This document shows positions 1 to 8,800 of a stretch of DNA of 14,080 nt, piece after piece. This stretch comes from Aalborgiella sp031422495. Lineage in GTDB: Bacteria; Pseudomonadota; Gammaproteobacteria; Burkholderiales; Burkholderiaceae_C. Under the pieces are notes generated by a model. That model was not told the origin of the DNA, did not search any database, and saw only the letters and a list, made by a program, of their open reading frames with translations. The translations under genes were made by a program, and so were the position numbers. The stretch's first letter is position 1. Each line of letters begins with the position of its first letter. The DNA is taken from positions 1-14,080 of the forward strand of contig JANPLX010000057.1 of assembly GCA_031422495.1 (NCBI GenBank). The letters are read 5' to 3'.

Positions 1-132
1 AATACGGTGAGCCACACAGAAATTGAAATGATTCAAAATCGGCTCAATCACAGACCGCGTAAAAGATTAGGCTTTAATACCCCTGATAAAGTCTTTTATA
101 CTTCCTTCAACCGCCGCGCACTTCGTGTTTGA
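1..132 (+). CDS. IS30-family transposase, C-terminal end (5' truncated by window edge)
   Basis: Frame 1 is open from the first base to a TGA at 130-132 and encodes 43 residues. They contain NRLNHRPRKRLGF followed by NTPDKVFY and end in ALRV, the conserved C-terminal tail of IS30-family DDE transposases. The catalytic residues lie upstream, outside the window, so it is unknown whether the gene is intact. In many IS30-type elements the right terminal inverted repeat overlaps the transposase stop codon. The segment around 119-145 (GCACTTC then TTGAATTC) has that look, so the element probably ends there; this is from memory of the family. The next gene is an unrelated lipoprotein. The family call is firm; the element's boundary is not. 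Confidence 0.85.
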   Translation, partial: NTVSHTEIEMIQNRLNHRPRKRLGFNTPDKVFYTSFNRRALRV

Positions 133-145
133 ATTCAAGCAAATT
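119..145 (+). mobile_element. Probable right terminus of the IS30-type element
   Basis: The sequence GCACTTCGTGTTTGAATTC spans the transposase stop codon and resembles right-end inverted repeats of IS30-type elements, which often run through the last codons of the gene. The matching left inverted repeat and the target duplication cannot be checked because the left end lies outside the window. The boundaries given are approximate. Confidence 0.35.
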
Positions 146-286
146 AAAAATCCTTACTCAGTTACACACTCAAGCGATATTCGTAACTCGTCGCTTACTT
201 TAATTTACACATCCTTTATTGAAAATGAATAACAATATTTGACATTAAGCTTCAATTCAGACGCTTAAAACTACGAGGTATTTATC

Positions 287-706
287 ATGCTTAAAAACTT
301 TGTTCGCCTATTGGTCGCAGTTTCCTTGTTATTTTTAGCTGGGTGTTGCTGCATCCCTCCAGCCCCCACAGTAGCGGGTACATACACAGGGAGAATTCAA
401 AGGTTATACAACGCTATTAATTATTCAGGGCCCGCTAGCATGACGATTACCATTGGCAATACGATGACGGGAACTTGGTCAGTCGCCCCTTTCAACTCGG
501 CAGGAGCAATGCCCCCATTTGTCGTCAATTTAAGCGGCACTGTCGATAGCGCTGGTGTATTGACCGGGAATGGCGCGTTAGGTGCAACAGCAAACGTCAT
601 GCCGTTGACGGGTAATGTTGTTATCAGTACAGGCACCGTGTCAGGTACTTACAACTTTACTGGTGGCGTGCTCCCATTCCCAGGTACGTTTTCATTAGCA
701 AAGTAA
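287..706 (+). CDS. Small secreted lipoprotein of unknown function
   Basis: This 139-aa protein has a typical lipoprotein signal peptide: K3 and R7, a hydrophobic core at about residues 8-18, then the lipobox L17-A18-G19-C20. C20 is the predicted lipidated residue and is followed by two more cysteines and a Pro-rich linker. The residue after C20 is not Asp, so outer-membrane sorting is expected. The mature part is rich in Gly, Thr and Ser, with repeated short strands such as GTYTGRI, GTWSV, LSGTV and VSGTYNFTG, suggesting a small all-beta fold. The start is supported by a purine-rich GAGG about 8 bases upstream. I do not recognise the family. It lies just downstream of an IS30-type end and is convergent with an acetyltransferase gene. 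Confidence 0.8.
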   Translation: MLKNFVRLLVAVSLLFLAGCCCIPPAPTVAGTYTGRIQRLYNAINYSGPASMTITIGNTMTGTWSVAPFNSAGAMPPFVVNLSGTVDSAGVLTGNGALGATANVMPLTGNVVISTGTVSGTYNFTGGVLPFPGTFSLAK

Positions 707-736
707 TTTACAACACTTTTATTAAAAAAAAGTGAC

Positions 737-790
737 AATTACGCCTCTAGCCGGCGTATTTATTTCCTAATTAGCTATAAAAATAATAGC
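737..790 (-). repeat. Dispersed intergenic repeat, copy 1
   Basis: Read on the minus strand, this 54-base segment matches 13277-13330 on the plus strand at about 45 of 54 positions without gaps. The match includes an identical 16-base core AATACGCCGGCTAGAG (745-760 here) and the shared block TTATAGCTA. It sits between the convergent lipoprotein and acetyltransferase genes and begins six bases past the acetyltransferase stop. The match was counted by eye. It resembles, from memory only, short repeats scattered through Comamonadaceae genomes. Confidence 0.7.
740..765 (+). terminator. Possible terminator of the lipoprotein gene
   Basis: TACGCC (740-745) and GGCGTA (753-758) form a six-pair stem with a seven-base loop, followed by TTTATTT. 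This is a modest factor-independent terminator for the lipoprotein transcript. A weaker A/T-rich stem, CACTTTT (714-720) with AAAAGTG (728-734), lies just before it. The GGCGTA arm is not conserved in the second copy of the repeat, so this is not a general property of the repeat. Confidence 0.35.
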
Positions 791-796
791 AAAAGA

Positions 797-1327
797 TTAA
801 CTCAAACTACGCTTCATCCGAACCTCTTCCAGCTTCGCACCGCCTACTTCTACAGTCTTCAGCGTGGTCATTTCGCGTTTAAAACCGGCCATGTCGTAGA
901 AGTGCAAGGCACGTTCGTTTTGAACGAGTACCCACAACGTGGCTTCTGTGAATTCCTCTTCTAGCATGCCTTCGCGGGCGGCATCCCACAGGGCTAGGCC
1001 TACGCCTTTGCCCCAATGCTCGGGGTCAACGTAAACGGCCCAGATTTCACCGGTAGTGGGTTTGGTTTTAGCGTCACGGGAGCGGTCGAAACCGACGAAT
1101 CCGACGACTTTTTCGCCGGTTTTCGTGGAGCCCATGGCAACCCATACTTGTGGCTCAGAGTATTCGATGGCGTCGCGCCAGAAGGCTTGGCGCTTCTCGG
1201 TGGACAAGTTGTCTAAATGCTCATCGGCCATGATGCCAGCGTAGGCGATTTGCCAAGCGCGGATGTGGATGGCGGTGATAGCTGGGACATCGCCTTGCGT
1301 GGCGGGGCGAACGGTGATGTTTTGCAT
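797..1327 (-). CDS. GNAT-family N-acetyltransferase
   Basis: This 176-aa protein has the GNAT fold: a first strand ITVRPAT (residues 4-10), strand four EIWAVYV at about 94-100, and the acetyl-CoA pyrophosphate-binding motif WGKGVGLAL at 105-113. The later NERALHFYDMAGF segment (about 138-149) is the usual motif B. GNAT enzymes transfer acetyl from acetyl-CoA to an amine; the acceptor cannot be told from sequence. I start at MQNITVRPAT because the family fold begins there. An in-frame ATG at 1393 would add 22 residues that do not look like the family, and neither start has a clear ribosome binding site. The gene is divergent from the small basic protein gene at 1422. Confidence 0.85.
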   Translation of the reverse strand: MQNITVRPATQGDVPAITAIHIRAWQIAYAGIMADEHLDNLSTEKRQAFWRDAIEYSEPQVWVAMGSTKTGEKVVGFVGFDRSRDAKTKPTTGEIWAVYVDPEHWGKGVGLALWDAAREGMLEEEFTEATLWVLVQNERALHFYDMAGFKREMTTLKTVEVGGAKLEEVRMKRSLS

Positions 1328-1355
1328 GATTTCGTATGGAATAAATTGAGGAATT

Positions 1356-1384
1356 TTGTAATTAGAATAGTGTGCAGGTACGAT
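1356..1384 (+). promoter_or_regulatory. Candidate sigma-70 promoter for the 1422-2813 gene cluster
   Basis: TTGTAA (1356-1361) and TACGAT (1379-1384) are separated by 17 bases, each matching four of six consensus positions, and end 37 bases before the ATG at 1422. This would drive the small basic protein, VF530 and pseudouridine synthase genes. The call rests on pattern only. The element also lies inside the optional 5' extension of the divergent acetyltransferase gene, which favours the shorter start there. Confidence 0.35.
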
Positions 1385-1421
1385 AATACCCATTCAAAAC
1401 CAACTTAACTGGAGAAAAATC

Positions 1422-1571
1422 ATGGCTAAAGGTCTCGGATCACAAAAAATGACAAAAAAACCCAAGAAAGACACGTCTGCGCCTAAAACAGTCTCGCTAG
1501 ACGCGCCGCGCCCGACCGTGGTGACGCAAGTGCCTTTGCGCGGCAAAGCGGCTAAGTTGCCTAAAAAATAA
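1422..1571 (+). CDS. Small Lys-rich basic protein (49 aa)
   Basis: A short frame runs from an ATG preceded by GGAG at seven bases spacing. The product starts MAKGLGSQKMTKKPKKDTS and ends KAAKLPKK; it is very rich in Lys and Ala with scattered Pro and has no hydrophobic segment. It is likely a disordered, nucleic-acid- or ribosome-associated cytoplasmic protein, although no domain can be named. The stop lies six bases before the TTG start of the VF530 gene, so the two are probably co-transcribed and coupled. The good ribosome binding site, close spacing and charge bias argue that it is real despite its size. Confidence 0.65.
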   Translation: MAKGLGSQKMTKKPKKDTSAPKTVSLDAPRPTVVTQVPLRGKAAKLPKK

Positions 1572-1577
1572 AAGCTT

Positions 1578-1886
1578 TTGACTGCAGAACTGCCCTCCTC
1601 GACACCCGCTGAAGCACCAGCTCAGCCACCGGCTCAGGCTAGAAATCCCCTCCACGGCGTGACCTTGGAGGCGATGGTGACGGCGCTGGTGGCGCATTAC
1701 GGCTGGGACGATCTTGGGCAGCGTATCCACATTCGCAGTTTTGTGCTCGACCCCAGTATTGCGTCTAGCCTTAAGTTTTTGCGCAAAACGCCTTGGGCGC
1801 GCGAGAAGGTGGAGAGCTTGTACCTGTTTATGCTGCGTGAGCAAAAGCGCCCTGTGCAACTGCGCCGCACGGACAGTCCGTCCTAA
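1578..1886 (+). CDS. VF530-family (DUF2132) DNA-binding protein
   Basis: This 102-aa protein matches the VF530 family named after a Vibrio fischeri protein. The conserved block runs from N23 (NPLHGVTLEAMVTALV) through HYGWDDLGQRI to SLKFLRKTPWAREKVE and LYLF near residue 84. The family is a small helical fold reported to bind DNA; its cellular role is not settled. The N-terminal 22 residues are a low-complexity Ala/Pro stretch and the C-terminus is Arg-rich. The start must be the TTG at 1578, since the next ATG lies inside the conserved block. There is little ribosome binding site, so translation probably depends on ribosomes leaving the upstream small gene. The pseudouridine synthase gene begins nine bases after its stop. 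Confidence 0.85.
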   Translation: MTAELPSSTPAEAPAQPPAQARNPLHGVTLEAMVTALVAHYGWDDLGQRIHIRSFVLDPSIASSLKFLRKTPWAREKVESLYLFMLREQKRPVQLRRTDSPS

Positions 1887-1895
1887 CATTTAATT

Positions 1896-2813
1896 GTGCT
1901 ACCGACCAAAAACGGCGTCGGTCCTAGCGTCGTCGGCTTGCCAAAAGACGAAACTAATCAATGGCGCACCATCACTGACTTCCTAGTTGACCGCTTTCAA
2001 GCCATTCCCCGAGCTACTTGGCTGCAACGTATGGCAGATGGCGATGTGCAAGACGAATTTGGCGTGCCCGTCACCCCATATCGCCTCTACCAAGACCACA
2101 TTCGCGTCTATTACTACCGAGATTTGGAAGTTGAACCTCGCATTCCCTTTGACGAAGTGATCCTGCATCAAGACGAGCACCTCATCGTCGTTGATAAACC
2201 GCATTTCCTGCCCGTCACCCCGTCCGGTAAGTATCTGCAAGAAACCGTATTGGTGCGGTTGAAACGCAAGCTCGGCTTGGACGATTTAGTCCCCATCCAC
2301 CGCATTGACCGAGACACAGCTGGCTTGGTGCTATTCTCAGTCCAACCCGCCACCCGCGACGCCTACCAAGCCCTGTTTCGCGACCGTGCGGTGCATAAAA
2401 CCTACGAAGCGATTGCGCCGTTTCAACCCGATTTGGTCTTCCCCCTCACCCGCCACAGCCGCATTGTTGAAGATACATCTGAGGGCAGAGGTTTTATGAC
2501 GCAAACAGAAGTAGAAGTCACTCCGAACGCCCAACCGAATGCATTAACCCACATCGAGCTACTTGAGATCAAAGGACAATTCGCCAAATACCAACTCAAA
2601 CCCGTCACTGGCAAACGCCACCAGTTGCGCGTCCACATGCATGCGCTTGGGGTGCCGATTGTGGGAGACGGCATCTACCCTGTGCTGACGCCTGAGGGAC
2701 AAATCGACTACGACAATCCGCTACAGCTGCTGGCGAAATTGATTGAATGGATTGACCCGATTACGGGGAAAGTTAGGCAATTTGAGAGTCGTCAAAATTT
2801 GACATTGAAATGA
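1896..2813 (+). CDS. RluA-family RNA pseudouridine synthase
   Basis: This 305-aa protein converts uridine to pseudouridine in rRNA or tRNA. The catalytic motif HRIDRDTAG is at residues 135-143, with D138 the expected nucleophilic aspartate. Upstream is the family segment VDKPHFLPVTPSG (99-111), and the substrate-clamping motif GKRHQLRVHMH lies at 239-249. Residues of about 25-80 precede the catalytic domain and may form a diverged S4-like RNA-binding module. The gene starts with GTG at 1896, nine bases after the VF530 stop, in the third position of a tight plus-strand cluster. The exact target (23S rRNA or tRNA) cannot be read from sequence, so no symbol is given. Its end is convergent with ndvB; the 50 bases between show no clear terminator. 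Confidence 0.92.
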   Translation: MLPTKNGVGPSVVGLPKDETNQWRTITDFLVDRFQAIPRATWLQRMADGDVQDEFGVPVTPYRLYQDHIRVYYYRDLEVEPRIPFDEVILHQDEHLIVVDKPHFLPVTPSGKYLQETVLVRLKRKLGLDDLVPIHRIDRDTAGLVLFSVQPATRDAYQALFRDRAVHKTYEAIAPFQPDLVFPLTRHSRIVEDTSEGRGFMTQTEVEVTPNAQPNALTHIELLEIKGQFAKYQLKPVTGKRHQLRVHMHALGVPIVGDGIYPVLTPEGQIDYDNPLQLLAKLIEWIDPITGKVRQFESRQNLTLK

Positions 2814-2863
2814 ATAGCTGCACGATGCTTGGTTAGTTGCCTCAATCATCAATTCACAATCAA

Positions 2864-5800
2864 TCAATCAAGCAAAGGTATAACAAAGCAGGAGTCAGCA
2901 GAGAGCTTTGTCCACTGCAATTGCTCACGTCTGTTCAACAGCTGTGCGTTGTATTGTGAGGTTTCCTTGATTGCATCCGCAGGAGTCGAACGGCGAAGGA
3001 TGAAGCGCATGTTGCGACCGTCGCGTTTCAGGTTTAGCTCGGCTTGTGGCCAGTGCGATGGCAAGCAAGGAATGAAACTCAAATACTCAGGTCCAAGTTG
3101 CAAACCGAAAATTGACTCGACAGCGGCTCGGTGCATCCACGCTGCAGCGCCGGTGTACCAGCTCCAGCCACCGCGCCCCACATAGGGTGGTTGGCTATAA
3201 ATATCACCCGCCATGACGTACGGCTCTATGCCATACGCAGCACCCTGCTTCGGGTGACTGGCGCGATGCGCGGGATTCAAATATGTGAAATAGCGGTAGG
3301 CTAAATCGCCATGCTCGCCGAGTTGAGGCAATGATGTTGCGAATTTAGCCTGAGCCATCAAAGCCCAGACGGCACCATGCGAATATTGCCCCCCGTTTTC
3401 GCGCACACCCGGCGGATAAGCCTGAATATAGCCTGCGCTGGGCGTTGCATGAACAAGCGGCGGGTCTAGTAATCTGATCAGTCCTGCATCAGGATCAATC
3501 AAATTTTTCTGCATACCTTCAAGCGCTATACGTTGCAGAGCTGGCGCTGCCACCCCCGATAAAACCGACCATGCTTGTGCAATCAAATCAATACGAGCTT
3601 CTGGGTTGAGGTGTGAACCAAGCGCTGAACCATCATCAAAGAACGCGCGTTTGAACCACTGACCATCCCACGCAGAATCAGCAAGCGCTGCCTTCCAACC
3701 TATGGCTGCTTTTTCCCAACTGAGCGCACGTGCAAGATTGCCACGCTCGCGAGCCAAAGGAGCAAAATCCTCCACCACTTGACACAAAAACCATGCCAAC
3801 CATACAGACTCGCCACGTCCTTCGTGGCCAACGCGGTTCATGCCGTCATTCCAGTCGCCAGTCCCCATCAAAGGCAAGCCATGCACGCCGACCTTCAAGC
3901 TGTGATCAATGGCACGCGCTGCATGCTCGTAAACCGACGCTTCTTGGGTGCTAACTGTAGGTGAATAGTAGGCATCCTCAGCACCCTCTGGAATAGCAGA
4001 TCCTTCAATAAATGCAACGCTTTGCTCCAACAAGGCAGAATCGCCAGTGGCACGCAAGTAGCGCACGCAGGCGTGTGGCAGCCAAAGTAAGTCATCAGAA
4101 AAATGCGTCCGAACGCCCGCACCGCCCGGAGCGTGCCACCAGTGTTGTACATCACCCTCGGGGAATTGGCGCGAAGCAGCTAGAACGATCTGTTGTCGAA
4201 GCATGTCTGGTGCCGTCCATGTCAGCGCCATAGCGTCTTGCAATTGATCGCGGTAACCATATGCGCCACCCGCTTGATAAAAAGCTGCTTTAGCCCAAAT
4301 ACGGCATGACACCGTTTGGTAAAGGAACCAGCGATTAACCATGACGTCAAAAAGTGGGTCTGGGGTTGTCACCTTGGTTGCACCCAGTAGCAAATCCCAT
4401 TGATCGCGCACTTTTTCAAATCGCTGCTGTGCAGACTGGGCAGCTGCTAAAGTTGCAAGTTTCTCTGCAGCACGGACATTTTCAGCGTACCCCAGCAAAA
4501 AAACCCGCTGCTCAGACTCACCTGCTTTTAATTCAATACGTGTTGACAATGCAGCGCACGGATCTAGAGCATAGCCGCTGCGTTGGCCAAAATGGTCAGG
4601 CAAAACCATGCGGCCTCTCGCATCAAAGCATTCACGCCTATCGCATGTCCAGTCATCTACTTCGTTTTTATCGCTAGCCAACGCCAAAAATGCTGTGCCA
4701 TCGCCAAAACCTGCCGAATGATCTCGTTGCGTGCATAGTAAAGCTGTAAGTTTTTGTTCGAGCGCACTGTCGACATTTGTATTTGTATCTGTCAAATCGG
4801 GCAAACGTTGGCGAAACATGGCGGTCTTCGTGGTGCTGCGATCAGATCGGTTTGCCCCCATCTTCCACTCTGCAATACCTACCAAACGCAGTCTAGTTGT
4901 CCGCTGACCGTGATTGATAATTTTGATCTGAATTTGTTTTACAGAGGTTTTAACATCCACACACCATGTCGCGGTGACATTCAAATCTCCGCGCTGATGG
5001 CTGATTTCGCTGTATCCCTGCCCGTGAGAAACGCTGTAAATGACGCCGCCATCACCACTTGCTGAAGGAGCCACACTCCAAATTTCCAGAGTTTTAACAT
5101 CTTGGAGTAAAAACCATTCAGCTGGTGGATCGGCAACAGGGTCGTTAGACCAAGCTGTCAGCTGGTTTAAACGACTATTACCAGCCCAAGTGTAGCCACC
5201 GCCAGACTCGGACAAAAGCGCACCAAAATCTGGATTGGCTATAACATTAATCCAGGGCTTGATGGGCCGAAGTTGTGCGCTCACGTCAAATTTGAATGCG
5301 TTAGAAGATTCATCAAATCTTCCAATTGGCGCAGGTGCAGCGACACTAGCACGACTAACCAGTGGCACCACAGATGTCGATGTGCGGTATCTTTGTGCGA
5401 ATGCAAGTTCATGTTGTTCAATCCACTCCTGCACATGGTGAACGAATGGTCGCCCATCTGCAACAAATCGGACACGCGCCAGCATTTGAAGCGTGCTAAA
5501 TTCAGCCGCACTTACTTCGTTGGCGCGTAAAACATGCAAGCTGGCAGTCGAGCTGCCTGATGCACCTCCAAAATCAGCCACGTATCGTTCACGCAATGCA
5601 GTCATTTCGCGATGCAATGGCATTTCGTAGGAAATGGGTTCTGCGTTGATGACTACGACATCGCAAACAATGCTGCCCCATGACCACAAGCGCAAAGCTT
5701 GCACCAAAGAACGCAGCATGTTTAAGCCTTGCACAGAGCTTGTAGAAACCAAAATAATAGGCCGATCAGCAGAAATACCGAAACGCCAAAGCAATTTTCT

Positions 5801-8800
5801 GTCACAGACTTCAGGCATAGCACCCGCAGAATAAGCATCTCTATTGTTCGGATGCGTCAAACTCAGCACCAATGCAGTTGTTAATGATTGAATGGCTGCA
5901 AATTTTTCTGCACTGATGCCTAAACTACGTAAACGAATACTTGCCAAAGTAGCAGACATCAGCGACGCACGTTGCACGTGACTTAGCTGGCGATACTTGT
6001 CAATGACAGCACGCATTTTTTCTAAATTATCAGCAGCTGTCGTTGCAAAAGTCAGCTGCGCTTTACCGAAAGGTGCAATACTTAATCGCACAACCAATGC
6101 GCAAACAGGATCAAGACCTGTATTTAAAATGCCGTTTTCTGTGCTGTTAGCAGCACTGCTCACCAGTGAGTCAGGTAAAGCGTCGAAACTGGCCATAGGT
6201 TGAGCGACAGCATGGTTTCGGCCTAACCAGCGCTGACGATCTGTCTGCACACCCAAACTCACAACTTGCGGGTCGGTGATTGCCACAAAATGTGCAGCAT
6301 GCAATCCTCGCTCGTTGGCTAAACGCGGTTTGCGCTCAAACAGAAGAGCTTCTTGCTCGGCCAGCCACCGAGCTTGCAGGAAAAGGTTGCTAAATGCCGG
6401 GTGAGATTCATCAGCTAGCGCGTTTGCCAGCGTCACTTCAAAAGCTGAGATGATCTCAATATCAATGGTTTGATTGCTCAGGTTTCGTAATTCAACGCGT
6501 CTAAATTCAATATCATCTTCTGGACTTACCCAGACTGTAGTATGCGCTTGCAGCTCAGGCCATTGGGCGTCAAAACACACACGGTCAGCATGAAATAAAC
6601 AGCTGTAATGTGCTGCCGAATCGGGCGCGGGGTGTTGAGTAATAGAAACTGGCGCGGAAGAAACAAGTTCCGTAGGTCTGTCCCAACGTAAATATAAAAA
6701 ACTGCCATAAGTATCTCGCAAAACATCGTCGCGCGAGCGCGTAATATTGTCTTGCCCCCAGCTGCTGCTCCCAGCACCGTTCGCACGTAAAGTGACCGAG
6801 TAACGTCCATTTGAAAGAACATGTGTGGGCTCTATAGCGGCAGCGCCGGGCCGCACATCGCGCAGCAAGCCAAGAGCCTTTTTTTGTAACAACTGCGGCG
6901 GAAGTGCTGGTGGTGGCAGATTCAAAATCGAAACTTCACGCGGTACGCGCTCATGTAAAAGTGAACTGACGGCCTCAATATAGGCATTCGCCATGCCCCA
7001 GCGACGTGGCGCAGAGTTGAGCAAAACGTTTGCAATTGCCACGATGGTCATACCTTGATGGTGTGCCATAAAGGTATCTACTGCCGTGAAATTTTTTGTC
7101 GTTGCTTGACGTTCATCAGTGTAGTCAAGCGCCTCAATAAACCCATAGTGAGCTCGGGTTGTAAGAGATTGAATGTGCTCAAAATTTAAGACTGCTGAAT
7201 GCGGTGCAATTTGTGCTGCTAGTGCCGTAGCATAAGGAGCAACCACTAATTCAGCAGGTGACGTTCTGCGCAGTGCAAGCCGAGGAACGCCCTGCGGCGC
7301 ATACTGATAGGCGAGAGTTTCGTCGCTTGCAGCATAAGCTGACTCAGACATTCCCCAAGGCACATTGCGATCTTGAGCAAATTCAATTTGTTCCTGAAGT
7401 GCAGCACAACATGCATCATGTAACACACTTCCAAGCGGCTCATCAAGCACCAGAGACGGCATAAGGTACTCAAACATCGAGCCAGACCAAGATCTCAAAC
7501 CAGCATGTTTGCCCACCGCAAATAGTGGACGACCCAAAGCAGCCCAATGGTTAACCGGTACATCACCTTTTGCAATTGCTAGCAAACTTGTTAGACGTGA
7601 TTCAGAAGCCAATAGGTCATAAAAGCTGCTATCAAGCTTCTGATCTTCAACTCGAAAGCCTATGTGCAGCAAGCGACGTTTACTGTGATACAGAAAACTA
7701 TAATCTGCTTCCCATGCCATTTTTTCAAAATCATTTGCTAAGGCCTTCAAACTTTGTTCGATGTCATTGGCAACTCTTTTTGGAACTGCATATTCCGCCT
7801 TAATATCGAGCCGATATGAGCGCAACGTAGCCAAGTAATCTGAAAGACATGAATACAACTCATCGTATAAAGGTGTTTGTAACTTTACGTGATCAGTCTT
7901 TAAATCAAGCTCTAGAGTGGCATCTTGCAACAACTCATCCGTGTGATTCGCACTCTCAGCAAACTCCACCAGAGGGTTTGGCATAGCTAACAATCGCGCC
8001 AATGCTGTATCGTTGCCGAGGGTTGATGTGTTTAAAGCTGCGATCCGCTTCCTTGAAGTATGTAATGCTCTATTAAAAGCTTTTCTGTCATTTGGCGCCT
8101 GCGACAACTCCAAACAGGCTTGTGCTACTGCAAGTAAGTGACCGCTCAGGTTACCACTGTCCACTGTAGACACGTATTTTTGCAACAGTGGTGCTAGGGT
8201 CTGAGTGTCATACCAGTTAAGGAAATGCCCTCGAAAGCGTTCTAGCTTAGACATCGTATCGTACGTCGCTTGCAGACGCTGGATCAATTCTTGCGTACCA
8301 ATCCACCCAAATTGTCGAGCACAAACTGTACTTAGCAGATAAAGCCCCATGTTCGTAGGTGATGTGCGGTGCGCTACGATATCGTGAGGCGAAGTTTGCA
8401 GATTGTCGGGCGGTAAATAGTTGTCTTGTGCAACTACACAGCGCTCAAATAGTCGCCAAGTGTCTCGCGCTATATCCTCTAAATAAGATTTATCTTTGTC
8501 AGCTAGTTTAGTATTTTGAAATTTTTCTCGTGGTCGGCTAACCCACCATGTTGACAACGGTGAAGCGGCCCACACCAAACAAAGCGCTGCTGACGTTACA
8601 GGAAAAGGTGTATCAAAAGTTAGTAATAAGATCAGCAGCACAAGCGCCAAAGCAGGTTCTTTCCAATGCTGGCGTAAGAGATCGGGTAATTTTGTCTTGG
8701 CCGAGGCTTGCACAGTGGCGGCAGTAGTCCATTGCAATAAAAGCTGTCGGCTGATATTTGTACGATATAGCGCACGAGCGATGGCATCTAAAGCCAATAT

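Noticed and set aside
239..270. TTGACA at 239-244 as a -35 box for the lipoprotein gene
   Set aside because: No acceptable -10 box lies 16-18 bases downstream, and the implied start would fall almost on the ribosome binding site.
1328..1393. 22-residue N-terminal extension of the acetyltransferase from the ATG at 1393
   Set aside because: The added residues do not resemble the GNAT fold, there is no clear ribosome binding site, and the stretch overlaps a candidate divergent promoter.
1497..1889. 130-aa minus-strand open frame opposite the VF530 gene
   Set aside because: The opposite strand encodes a recognisable conserved family; this frame is an Arg/His-rich shadow.
2851..2872. Short ATCA-type tetranucleotide repeat at the ndvB stop codon
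   Set aside because: Only about three units, partly coding; too short to treat as a meaningful repeat or a terminator.
2829..3185. 118-aa plus-strand open frame at the ndvB 3' end
   Set aside because: It lies almost wholly antisense to the conserved GH94 C-terminus and shows no family features or ribosome binding site.
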